The notes below the pieces were generated by a model, which saw nothing but the letters and a program-made list of their open reading frames with translations, had not been told where the DNA came from and ran no database searches. Of a stretch of 64,000 nt of DNA, positions 11,274 through 20,981 are shown in pieces. Position 1 is the stretch's first letter. Each line of letters opens with the position of its first letter. The translations under genes and the position numbers were made by a program. The stretch spans positions 38,129,992 to 38,193,991 of the forward strand of contig CM067069.1 of assembly GCA_033980235.1 (NCBI GenBank), given 5' to 3'. The DNA is from Diadema setosum (taxonomy: Eukaryota; Echinodermata; Echinoidea; Diadematoida; Diadematidae).

Positions 11274-12026
11274 TTGAGTTTATTTCTTGGTTCTGTTTCA
11301 GTAATTCCCATAAAATTGACAAGAGCCTGGAATATGTTCAATATTCAAACAAATCTTTGCATCTTTCTAACTTTCTTTGAGACGAATAAAAATGCATAAT
11401 CCACGCTTGCGCGATACCTGCCATCCCCTGAAGAAGTCTGTATAAAGAAGTTTGTTTCCTGAAATTATCAATCGTGACTATCTACAAATTTCGATCATGC
11501 GACCTATAATAGGTTTTCATTGGATGCATACAAGATATCACCGAGTGGATTTGTGAGTTTATTATCGGGGTTTGATGCTGCTATTTTTCTGTGCGATCTT
11601 ACAATTCATTTACAACTTCGACGTAATGTCGGGAAGATAATGATTATTCACTATGTATCAAGTGAAATGAGATTTCAAACAGTGATACAAGACATATATT
11701 TAATTATTGTAAAAAGCAATCACCAACCTAAATGAGTATCGTTATTTCTTACATAGAAAAAAAAAAAACTAAGAATAAAACACCGGTCATGTTTCAGCCA
11801 GTTGACAGAACATGTATGAGCTCTTCAGATGAAACAGGGGAGTCTATACGATGAGAAGAAAAAAAGGAGAGAAAAATAGGCTGGTCATCTAAATTTTGTT
11901 TGATTGACGGTAGATAATCTGAAAAGATTTTACAAACGTAATGTAAAATTATACAAGATGAGGTTTGCCTACAACCTGTGTTTTGGTAATATCTTTCTAC
12001 GTTTTATATAGTACATATGTATATAA

Positions 12027-12078
<52 letters not shown>

Positions 12079-13640
12079 TACATTTTATGGGCAGAGTATC
12101 TTGAAGAAGAGATCATCACCATCAATGATAATATTCAATCTACACGTTTGTATATGGGAATGAAGAAGGGGATAGCTGGAAAGGAAAGTGATGAGATGTA
12201 ATGAGATAAAATGAAGGAGCACTAATTGAGACAAATGCATTACAAAGGAAGAGCAAAACGGCAAAAAAGGGCAAAAGGGTACAACATTATGCAAAGATTT
12301 TGCAGTCATTTTTTGTGTACGTTTGCCTTCCAATTTCGTAGTTACGGAATTCAAAATAGCCAACAAAAAAAAAAAAAGATAGCGCCATGAAGATGTTCAT
12401 TCAACCTCGTTTGCCTTTCACTATGTCCTATCATTCAAAAAATGTAGCATTAGCACAATTCAAATCAGAATTCCCATCGAGAATTCAGATTCGCATCAAT
12501 GTGAGAGAGTGTCTTTTCAGACAGGGTCGCAGGTGAGCATTTCCGAGTTCGTCGGAGAAGTTCATTCATATTAGAAACAAAAAGGTTCACCACCCGGCAG
12601 CTGATAGAAGAAGACGACGTGACCACGGGAGAACGGCGAGCACATGTCACACAAGCTTGAAGGTCTAAAATCATTACATCACTTCAGAAAATAACGAAAA
12701 GATGATATGTTTGTTGAAATAAACGACATTTCTCCCGACATTCTTCGATCTCTCATAACAGACGGTTAATTTTGCTGAAATGATCTTCTCTTATGTCATG
12801 AGTGTAAATCAATATTATTTTGCTTTATTGTGTATACCAGTCATCGCCCGATAAAAGACAGAAAATGAAGTACTATTCTCATTCAATAAGCACAATGTAT
12901 AAAGGAAACGAGCATTTGCTGCAATCGTTTATGAATATGAAAATGCTTCAATGCGATGAAGTCTAAAGGAATGAATGCAAGTAGGTCTACCTAAATACAG
13001 AGATGTATAGTGCAATTATTATAAAAAAAAATACGCAGCCACGATAAGTGCATAAACCACTTCAATAGCAGCATGAAAACATTTGATCACATCAATACAT
13101 GAGATGGACAAGAACATTTCATGCTTTTATTGCTCTTAATTCCTTGCTCCTAAACAAAGTAGAGTGTTCAATTGAAGCGACGGGTTATCACATCTCCGTC
13201 TCTCGCAAAACTGAATCATCACTTCGCAAATTTGGAGTGCTTTCTACACATTTACATTAAAAAGTTTATTTTTTTTTAGGCATGAGTTACCATATTCTAC
13301 TGATTATAAATCGATTGAGCTACAAAACGGTAGTGTGTTGCTAAAACCATTATAATTCAATGATCGCGAAATCATTTGACTTGTGAACTTCCGAAAGAGA
13401 TGGACTGAAAAACCCAGACTTCTAAACGTATAAATAATTGACAGAGCGACTATAGCCGAAAATTAGCATATTATGAAGAATTCATACAAAACTAGAACCA
13501 AAAAAAGACTAAACAGTCGACATCACCATTGTCGGTATCGTCGTAATATGGGATGTAATTTTATTTTGACTGCCTCTTTGAAATGCTGCAAACATCAAAT
13601 ACTGAACATCATAATTTTTATTTGTGAATTCTAAGCGTAT

Positions 13641-13673
<33 letters not shown>

Positions 13674-13836
13674 CTTCTGCCGTATGTCTTGTTTCTCGCT
13701 TTATTGCACCGTATGTCATTGTCGAAGTTTAAATTCTGTAATACATGTTCGTAACAAGTACATGAGAACTTGCACATTGGATTCCCAACAACCATAAAAT
13801 CATTGGGGTCCGTAAAAGCGGTTACGTAATACATAC
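11274..13836 (+). repeat. Tandem unit 1, left part (interrupted by the retrotransposon)
   Basis: Starts at TTGAGTTTATTTCTTGG, matched by unit 2 at 20511 and unit 3 at 23375. Unit 1 continues after the retrotransposon at 20038-20510. Landmarks shared in order: a GTTGACAAGAGCCTG phrase, a TA-rich microsatellite zone, the phrase CAGGGTCGCAGGTGAGCATT (about 12519), TTTTCTCCCGACATTC and finally GGTCCGTAAAAG. Indels break every candidate frame between copies, so no conserved protein is supported. Confidence 0.8.
12029..12071 (+). repeat. (TA)n microsatellite
   Basis: TA run within tandem unit 1. Units 2 and 3 carry TA runs at different places (20935-20980 and about 24294-24330). Confidence 0.95.
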
Positions 13837-14011
13837 TGTTACGGAAGGTTAACTTGGCCTAGCGAACCATCATAACCACCAAAATACCCAGACTCTCAAA
13901 CAAGGTGTTTGGTCGATCTCGGTCATCTTGTCGAACTCTTTATTTACATATTCCTCCGCGGAACAATAAAGTGCCCAGAAATGATAATACAATGCATCTG
14001 TATCCATAACA
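13837..14011 (-). repeat. 3' LTR (175 bp)
   Basis: Begins TGTTA and ends TAACA, a perfect 5-bp inverted terminus with the canonical TG...CA. On the minus strand it holds AATAAAG, a likely poly(A) signal. No obvious TATA box. Confidence 0.95.
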
Positions 14012-14028
14012 CTTCCCCCCTAAAAGAG
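14012..14028 (-). other. Polypurine tract
   Basis: On the minus strand this reads CTCTTTTAGGGGGGAAG, ending directly at the 3' LTR. That is the expected position for the primer of plus-strand DNA synthesis. Confidence 0.85.
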
Positions 14029-15490
14029 TGCATTTAACGTTTTAACACAAATGGACTCTATGTACGTTGGCACAATATTTTGGAACAGCATTGTACATTC
14101 CTCTTCCAATTCACTCTTATAACTCCATGAGTTTACCATGGTTGCATTATTATAAGAACACATAAACAATGTATGCTATGGCTACTATCATCATCACAAC
14201 CTGTGATAAAACATGTACATTTACGACTTTAGTACCATTCAACGTGTACCAATCTAACACTCTCATGAGTTACTGCTGCTTGTGAGTGACAGCATACTGG
14301 AATTGCATGTAGTTGTGAAACACTGAATACTGCAATGTCATGTCATGCATACAAACAATACACATTATACAAAAAATCGGATGGTTTCCTCATTAGAACA
14401 TACATGTAAGTCAATTTTACACTGTCATATCAAATGATTAACCTGTGTACAACGATTATAAAACACGTCATCTCTTCCACAAGCAACTGCATATAATCCA
14501 ACTGTTGTAATCATATTACAACCTAAAACCAAAACATCATATTCCATGATATGTGACTTGCATATACCTGTAGACGTTGTGTCAGCATCTATTGAAACGT
14601 CAAAACATCAACAAATGTCATATATCCTACATGTTTCTGAAAACTTTCCTGTCAACATACAAAACATCAAGAGTATGACCTGCCTGACAAAACATCAAAT
14701 GAACCTGAATGAGATATACTTGATGATAACCTGTGCGTACACCTAAACTTAAACTTAATAAGTGAGTGTATACCTGCCTGTATACATCCTGGTATAACAC
14801 AGCCAGCTTAAATATACCCCTGTTGGTATGTTGGATCAACTGTGAAATACTGAACACCTTTGCCAAGGCTATGATTGAGCTATAATAATGAGCAAAAGCT
14901 TTGTACATGTATAACTATATAATTTCTGTACCTAATAAAGTATACATGCTAATTAAATCCAAAAGGCAACATTTAATAAACTTAGGGTGTATGCCACAAC
15001 AAATTTAACCAATACCTGTACATGTACAAGTATGAAACTTCAAGTACCTGAACTGTACCTACATTACTTGATACACCACATTCTCTATACAAACAGCGAC
15101 ACTACCTGTTTGAAATCAATTTTACCAACAACTCACATTCTTGACAACTGTTGATGGCTAGCATAACTTAAAACAGCCTTCATAATGTCTTCTTTTGGTA
15201 AGTGACTCAAAGCACAAATATAGTTTGCTGTGTTTCCTTATTAACACAAACATGTCTGAAGATACTTCCATGTTGTTATTTACACATTCAAAGTGCCATT
15301 CATGCGGATGGCATCACAATTATGGTGTATGCAAAATGCATACATGTACCACTTGTACATATGCATGATGTACACACACTGTCCTGTGTACTTGCAAAAC
15401 AAATTACACCTGTTTAAAGTGTTACAAACATAAAATACATTTGCACAATTGTTGCATCTGGCAACAAGACAAAATACTGAGATGTCTCAA
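14029..15490 (-). other. 1.46-kb non-coding 3' region of the retrotransposon
   Basis: Between the pol stop codon and the polypurine tract. No integrase or envelope frame is present; the longest minus frame (14627-14908, 93 codons) has no recognised domain. The sequence is AT-rich with many repeats of ACCTGT and TGTACATG-like phrases, often self-complementary. Its function is unknown; it may contain cis-acting RNA signals or the remnant of a lost domain. Confidence 0.7.
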
Positions 15491-18400
15491 TTAAGCACGA
15501 GAAAGGGCGTCTGCGACAATGTTTTCCTTTCCGCGAATGTGCTTAATGTCAAGGTTGTACTCCTGTAGGATTAAACTCCATCGCATCAGTCTCTGGTTTT
15601 TGTTTCTCATTCTGTTGACGAATGTCAGTGGGTTGTGATCAGTCCACACAACAATCGGTTGAGTTGTGCTGCCCACGTAGACATCAAAATGGCTGAGCGA
15701 AAGAATTAACGCTAGGGTCTCCTTCTCAACGGTAGAATACTTCCGCTGGTGCGCGTTGAACTTCTTTGAGAAGTAGCAGACCGGTCTGTCCACCCCATCG
15801 TCATCAGCTTGCATCAACACGGCGCCTGCTCCGACATCGCTGGCATCGACAGCTAGGCTGAAGCCTTTCTTGAAGTCCGGCGCTGCCAATACAGGACCAC
15901 TCGACAGGATCGCCTTCACTTGGTCAAACGCAGACTGGCATGCGGCTGACCACTGGAACTTCACGTTCTTCCGCAGGAGATCAGTCAAGGGTGCCACAAC
16001 ATCCGAGAAGTTATGGCAGAAGCGACGGTAGTATCCAGCCATGCCGATGAATCTCATCAGCTCCTTCCTCGTCTTGGGAACAGGGACATCTTGGACTGCT
16101 TGGACTTTAGCCGCTGCGGGACGAACTCGACCATGACCAACGACGTGACCAAGAAACTGCACTTCACTATGCCCAAACTCACTTTTCACCAGGTTAACTG
16201 TGAGACTGGCAGCCGACAACCGCTTGAACAACTCCCTCACCGTTCTCACATGGTCATCCCAAGAATCGCTGTAAACCACCACATCATCGATGTATACCTC
16301 ACAGCCATCCAATCCACAAATCAACTCATTCATCATGCGTTGGAATGTAGCCGGGGCGTTTTTCATCCCAAACGGCATCACGGTATACTGGAAAAGGCCC
16401 TTTGAAGTTACAAACGCAGAAATCTCCTTTGCTCTCTGTGTTAAAGGTATCTGCCAATACCCTTTCAGTAGGTCAAACTTGCTTACATAGCTCGCTTTTC
16501 CAATACGATCGATGCAGTCATCGACTCTTGGAATAGGGAAGCAGTCCGATTTGGTACATGAATTCACCTTCCTGTAATCCGTGCAAAAGCGATATGAGCC
16601 ATCCGGCTTGGGAACTAATACACATGGTGAACTCCATGCACTAGTGCTTGGCTCTACAATGTTATGTTCTAACATGTACTCCACCTCACTCTGCAAATGT
16701 TGCATCTTCTCCGGGTTAGCACGATAAGGGTGCTGCTTGATGGGATCTGTCTCCCCAACATCCACATCATGTTGCACCACACTTGTGCGACCAGGAACAT
16801 CTGAAAACAACTCAGGAAAATCTGCAATGATCTGTTTCACATCATCTCTCTCACCATGGGACAAATGACCCAATTTCCTGTCAAGATCACGAAGTGCATC
16901 CGAGTTCTTAAGCTTCACACTTGAACACTTCCTTTCTAGTTCAGCACATTGATCATCTGTTGTGTGATTCAACTCTTTTCCTACCACACTCATGATTGGC
17001 TTCACACTCTCACCTGCACTTCTCTCAACATCAGTTTCATCTACAGGCTGAGACTCATCTCCTATCTGATGTGATTTTGACGCTGCGTTTCTACTAACTT
17101 CTACATCATCCATCTGACAGAAGAAACTCCCTTCTAGACCGATATCCTCTGGACTAGCCTTCATTTCAGACTCCTCTGATTTTCTAGACATGGAACGTGT
17201 GACTACACAAGCTGGGAAAACTTCAGGGAATTCCTGAACCAATGCAGCTGTCTCATTTCCTTCTTTATCCAAAGGGACTGCACTGACCACTGGAATAGTC
17301 ACTTTGTCTCCTGCAAGATCATTGCCTAATATCAATGCTACACCATCCATAGGAAGTGACTTCCTAACACCAAGGCTCACCCTTCCTGAAACTAGGCCTG
17401 ACTGCAAATCGACTGTGTGAAGAGGGGCCTCAACGTAACCTCCTTCTACTCCTTGTAACAGTACACTTGTGCCTGTGGACGACGTTTGCCCAAAAGGTAA
17501 AACACTGTCAAGAATCAATGACTGGGATGCACCAGTATCTCGCAGGATGGTAACCTTTCTGGCTTCATCACACCCTACCAATGACACATAGCCTACAGAA
17601 GTGAATGGTTCATACTGAGACTTAATCTTGTCTTGATCAGCTGACTTAATCACACTCTGAACTTGTTCACACCAATCACCTGTCGATTCAACTGAACGAC
17701 TCACCAATCCATTTGGATGAGACTTCTTTTCTTTGTCTTTTTCCTGTTTTTTCTTGTTCAGAACGGGACAATTAGACTTCACATGCCCTGGTTGCCTACA
17801 ATGGAAACACACAATAGGCTTCTCAGTGTTCCTACCTTTCTTGTCAGTCTCATTTTCTACCACTAGACCAGCTTTCACCTCTGTCTTACTGCTAGAATTT
17901 GTCTTGCCAACACTTAGACGATTAGGAGCTGCATATTTGCTTCCTACATACCTGTTTCCATGACTATGGGACAAAGTATACTCATCAGCCATTGTACTAG
18001 CTACCGACAAAGTTTTCACCTTTTGTTCCTCAATATGTGTACGCACCTCTTGAGGTAGTGAACTCTTAAACTCCTCTAGTAGCACAAGTTCCCGCAAATC
18101 TTCAACAGTAGCCACGCCTACTGATTGCAGCCAACGAGTGAAGGCAATTTCCTTCACTTTTGCAAACTCTCTGAATGACTGTGACTCTAGTTTTCTACTA
18201 TTCCTGAATTTTTGTCTGTACGCTTCAGGAACCAAGGCGTACGCGTTCATGATTGCCTTTTTTACTGTTGCGTAATGCTGAGCCTCTTCGCGCGACAGTG
18301 AAGCATAAGCATCACATGCCTTTCCCTTTAACTTAGTCTGCAAGAGATGAGGCCATTTTTCTTTCGGCCACTCCATGCTATCAGCCACTTGTTCGAAGTG

Positions 18401-18847
18401 CAGGAAATATCTATCCACATCTCCTTCATCGAACTCAGGGACCATTCTGACATTTTTGGCGATATCAAAATGCCCACCACTGACGCTTACACCATACTCT
18501 CTCTCACCGACTTGACGAGCCCTTTCTAGAGAAACCCTCTCTCTCTCTAACTCAATTCTCGCTTTCTCAAGTTCAAGCTCTTTCAGACGTACTTCTACAC
18601 TCCCTTGCACATCACCAGGGGGACTACCTGATATGCTACGCAATGCCTGGAGGGGAAATACTTCTTCATCTACAAGAAATTTGATTGTGTGCTGTGTAAT
18701 CTCTGACTTTTTCATTGTACTCTTCACAGCAGGAACCTTGTAGTTTTCTACAACACGCAACAAATCAACCTTTTTCAAGGTTAGCAACTCCTCAACTGTG
18801 GGTGAATCCACAAACTTCTCAATGGAAAAATCTTGATCTTTCTCCAT
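15491..18847 (-). CDS. Gag-Pol polyprotein (gag, CCHC, protease, RT, RNase H), integrase missing
   Basis: 1,118 codons from the first ATG at 18847; the open frame extends 45 codons further upstream but without an ATG. Order: gag with a charged coiled-coil-like stretch (residues about 86-112); one CCHC knuckle (C347, C350, H355, C360); aspartic protease with DTG at 437-439 and ILGND at about 506-510; reverse transcriptase from about 690, with catalytic D792 and YIDD at 852-855; RNase H with D1001, E1041, D1070 and D1113, stopping right after ADALSRA. The frame copies RNA to DNA in cytoplasmic particles. In Gmr1-like elements integrase lies between protease and RT; here residues about 553-690 are a Ser/Glu/Asp-rich linker with no HHCC finger or DDE core visible. 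No frameshift or stop breaks the frame. Confidence 0.93.
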   Translation of the reverse strand: MEKDQDFSIEKFVDSPTVEELLTLKKVDLLRVVENYKVPAVKSTMKKSEITQHTIKFLVDEEVFPLQALRSISGSPPGDVQGSVEVRLKELELEKARIELERERVSLERARQVGEREYGVSVSGGHFDIAKNVRMVPEFDEGDVDRYFLHFEQVADSMEWPKEKWPHLLQTKLKGKACDAYASLSREEAQHYATVKKAIMNAYALVPEAYRQKFRNSRKLESQSFREFAKVKEIAFTRWLQSVGVATVEDLRELVLLEEFKSSLPQEVRTHIEEQKVKTLSVASTMADEYTLSHSHGNRYVGSKYAAPNRLSVGKTNSSSKTEVKAGLVVENETDKKGRNTEKPIVCFHCRQPGHVKSNCPVLNKKKQEKDKEKKSHPNGLVSRSVESTGDWCEQVQSVIKSADQDKIKSQYEPFTSVGYVSLVGCDEARKVTILRDTGASQSLILDSVLPFGQTSSTGTSVLLQGVEGGYVEAPLHTVDLQSGLVSGRVSLGVRKSLPMDGVALILGNDLAGDKVTIPVVSAVPLDKEGNETAALVQEFPEVFPACVVTRSMSRKSEESEMKASPEDIGLEGSFFCQMDDVEVSRNAASKSHQIGDESQPVDETDVERSAGESVKPIMSVVGKELNHTTDDQCAELERKCSSVKLKNSDALRDLDRKLGHLSHGERDDVKQIIADFPELFSDVPGRTSVVQHDVDVGETDPIKQHPYRANPEKMQHLQSEVEYMLEHNIVEPSTSAWSSPCVLVPKPDGSYRFCTDYRKVNSCTKSDCFPIPRVDDCIDRIGKASYVSKFDLLKGYWQIPLTQRAKEISAFVTSKGLFQYTVMPFGMKNAPATFQRMMNELICGLDGCEVYIDDVVVYSDSWDDHVRTVRELFKRLSAASLTVNLVKSEFGHSEVQFLGHVVGHGRVRPAAAKVQAVQDVPVPKTRKELMRFIGMAGYYRRFCHNFSDVVAPLTDLLRKNVKFQWSAACQSAFDQVKAILSSGPVLAAPDFKKGFSLAVDASDVGAGAVLMQADDDGVDRPVCYFSKKFNAHQRKYSTVEKETLALILSLSHFDVYVGSTTQPIVVWTDHNPLTFVNRMRNKNQRLMRWSLILQEYNLDIKHIRGKENIVADALSRA

Positions 18848-18958
18848 TATGCACCAATAATGTACAGTTAATAGTGCAACAAGAAAACCTGACTTCTCAC
18901 CAGCCAGCCAGCTGAAAAAAACCCTTTTCAACTGAAGAAAACCAGTCGTACTATAAAC

Positions 18959-19346
18959 AATAACCCGTATGCTATACCACACACGACCCGACTGGGAATA
19001 ACCCGTATGCTACACCACATACGAATCGACTTGAAATAACCCGTGTGCTCAACCACACACGAACAACAATGGCATTACCTGTGTGCTAAACCACACACAA
19101 ACCACCGTGGAATAACCCGTGTGCTATACCACACACGAACCACCGTGAAATCACCTGTATGCTAAACCACATACAAACCACCGTGGAATAACCCGTGTGC
19201 TAAACCACACACGAACCACCGTGAAATCACCTGTATGCTAAACCACATACAGCTGTACAAACCGCCGTGGAATAACCCGTATGCTTAACCACATACGAAC
19301 CGCCGTAGAATAACCCGTATGCTGAACCACACACGAACCACCACGT
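18959..19346 (-). repeat. Ten 38-bp units, each a covarying 6-bp hairpin, in the leader
   Basis: Units start at 18959, 18997, 19035, 19073, 19111, 19149, 19187, 19225, 19271 and 19309; all are 38 bp except the eighth (46 bp, an 8-bp insertion). Each holds a six-base stem around an eight-base loop of type CTAAACCA (+ strand). The stem pairs are CGTGTG/CACACG (units 3, 5, 7), CGTATG/CATACG (2, 9), TGTGTG/CACACA (4), TGTATG/CATACA (6, 8) and CGTATG/CACACG (1, 10). Two stem positions thus change together, and in the last class the transcribed (minus) strand forms a G-U wobble, so pairing survives in all ten. This favours a selected RNA structure over a plain satellite. Confidence 0.9.
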
Positions 19347-19840
19347 ACGGGACCAACGACCAACGTTTGACCAACGTTTCCACGCAAACACTACACACGC
19401 GCAGCGTATACCCAGATTAAACCATCCTCAACGCTACGCACGTGCCAAATTAACCCTTTCGATCCCGAAAGAAATACGACCGTGAGCTTCCCTCACGCAG
19501 ACACAGAAAGACGACCGATTTACATCAAACTGTATAACATATCACTCCGCGTCCACACACACACACTACGCCATAAACGCATCATGCTTTCTCAAATCGT
19601 AACACCTGCACATACAGTAAACTGTAACAATCACGATGCAAACTACATACAGAACTGTACGTAGTTGCGCGACGCGACGTAAACTGTATCGCGATCGCCC
19701 ATGTCCACGACATAGCATAGAGTGCTACACCACGCTACTCACCGAAATTCATCGGCCAAGCGAGAACGAAAAAAACACTCCTGGGATCATATCAAACCCG
19801 ACCAAATCACCTAAGTCCGCAGAAACCCTGCCGAACTCTC

Positions 19841-19858
19841 GTGACGTGCCCCCAATTT
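19841..19858 (-). other. Candidate tRNA primer-binding site
   Basis: Reading out of the 5' LTR on the minus strand, AAAT is followed by TGGGGGCACGTCAC. A TGG start close to the LTR fits pairing with the CCA end of a tRNA. The donor tRNA was not identified. Confidence 0.5.
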
Positions 19859-20033
19859 TGTTACGGAAGGTTAACTTGGCCTAGCGAACCATCATAACCA
19901 CCAAAATACCCAGACTCTCAAACAAGGTGTTTGGTCGATCTCGGTCATCTTGTCGAACTCTTTATTTACATATTCCTCCGCGGAACAATAAAGTGCCCAG
20001 AAATGATAATACAATGCATCTGTATCCATAACA
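19859..20033 (-). repeat. 5' LTR (175 bp)
   Basis: Matches 13837-14011 at every base compared. Followed on the right by ATAC, the second copy of the target duplication. Confidence 0.95.
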
Positions 20034-20037
20034 ATAC

Positions 20038-20510
20038 GAAGCACATCATTATAATGCATTCTATGGACCGGTGCAGAATAAAGAGACTGTCTGTAATCGG
20101 CCTTTGAACTTCTCTATTATGCTCATAATCCCCGACTTTTCAGATGGCGTCTACAAGTGCGTCTAGGAATGTTTTTGTATCAACATCCTGTCTATTCAAG
20201 GAGGTACAATGTAACCTGATACTCTGGCCACCTGGTCTATTCAAAGTGTTCTTGCCTATAACACGCGCACATGTTACGCTGTGTTTCACCATGATGAATA
20301 TAATAATTGTAAGACCCCATAGTGGCAATATCGGCTCTTGCATTGTATGAAAATGATGACTATTATACAGTATATCCTCTATTTGGTTCGTTGGCCGAGT
20401 AGATTTTTTGAACGATCTTATAACATAATCACGCTGTCATTCATAAGTATGAGAGAGAGAAAAAAAGCTTCAAGCAACATCGAAGTTGAGTTTCTCAAAC
20501 CAATCTTCCA
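20038..20510 (+). repeat. Tandem unit 1, right part
   Basis: Continues unit 1 after the retrotransposon (GAAGCACATC onward) and matches the end of unit 2 (22910-23374), including CTATGGACCGGTGCAGAA and CATAATCCCCGACTTTTCAG. Confidence 0.8.
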
Positions 20511-20933
20511 TTGAGTTTGTTTCTTGGTTTTGTTTCAACAATTTTCATAATGTTGACAAGAGCCTGATGGGATGTTCAATATTCAGATAAATCGTTGCAT
20601 CTTTCTTGCAATCTTTGACAGCTAATGGTGACTAAACCTGCGAACTCCATGCATTTTTTGTATAAAGACTTTTGCTTTGTGAAATTATCCATCATGACTG
20701 CCTCCGAATTTCGACCATAATTATATGACTTAGGTTTCCATGAGATGAATAAAGGAGATCAACGAGCGATTTTGTAAGTTTACTGTCGGGTTTTATGTTG
20801 CAAATTTTATGTGCAATCATGATTCCCTTACAACTCTACCGTAATGGCGGGAAGGTATTGTTCACTGCACATCACTTGAAATTAAATGTCACACAGTGAT
20901 ATGATAATCATCAGCAAACGGGATAGATTATTG

Positions 20934-20981
<48 letters not shown>

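Larger units (their letters stand above)
18848..19858 (-). other. Retrotransposon leader (5' untranslated region)
   Basis: 1,011 nt between the 5' LTR and the gag start, unusually long for a short-LTR element. It contains the covarying 38-bp hairpin array and, nearer the LTR, about 510 nt of non-repetitive sequence with no long frame. Likely to hold packaging, dimerisation or translation signals; this is inference. Confidence 0.75.
13837..20033 (-). mobile_element. Ty3/gypsy LTR retrotransposon, Gmr1-like, without integrase
   Basis: 6,197 bp on the minus strand, bounded by two 175-bp LTRs that look identical base for base and by the target duplication ATAC (13833-13836 and 20034-20037). Order in its own direction: 5' LTR, leader with hairpin array, a single gag-protease-RT-RNase H frame, a 1.46-kb non-coding 3' region, polypurine tract, 3' LTR. 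Identical LTRs and an intact frame indicate a recent insertion. The unoccupied target is visible in the neighbouring tandem unit at about 22906. The pol sequence resembles Gmr1-like deuterostome elements, which carry integrase before RT; here that domain is missing. Confidence 0.92.

Noticed and set aside
14029..15490. Envelope or integrase gene in the retrotransposon 3' region
   Set aside because: No minus-strand frame above 93 codons and no HHCC, DDE, signal-peptide or membrane pattern.
16013..16490. Plus-strand frames of up to 130 codons inside the pol region
   Set aside because: Antisense shadows of the RT coding sequence; no domain and no separate signals.
18959..19346. CRISPR-like regular repeat array
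   Set aside because: Units are contiguous without unique spacers, lie in a retrotransposon leader and the DNA is eukaryotic.
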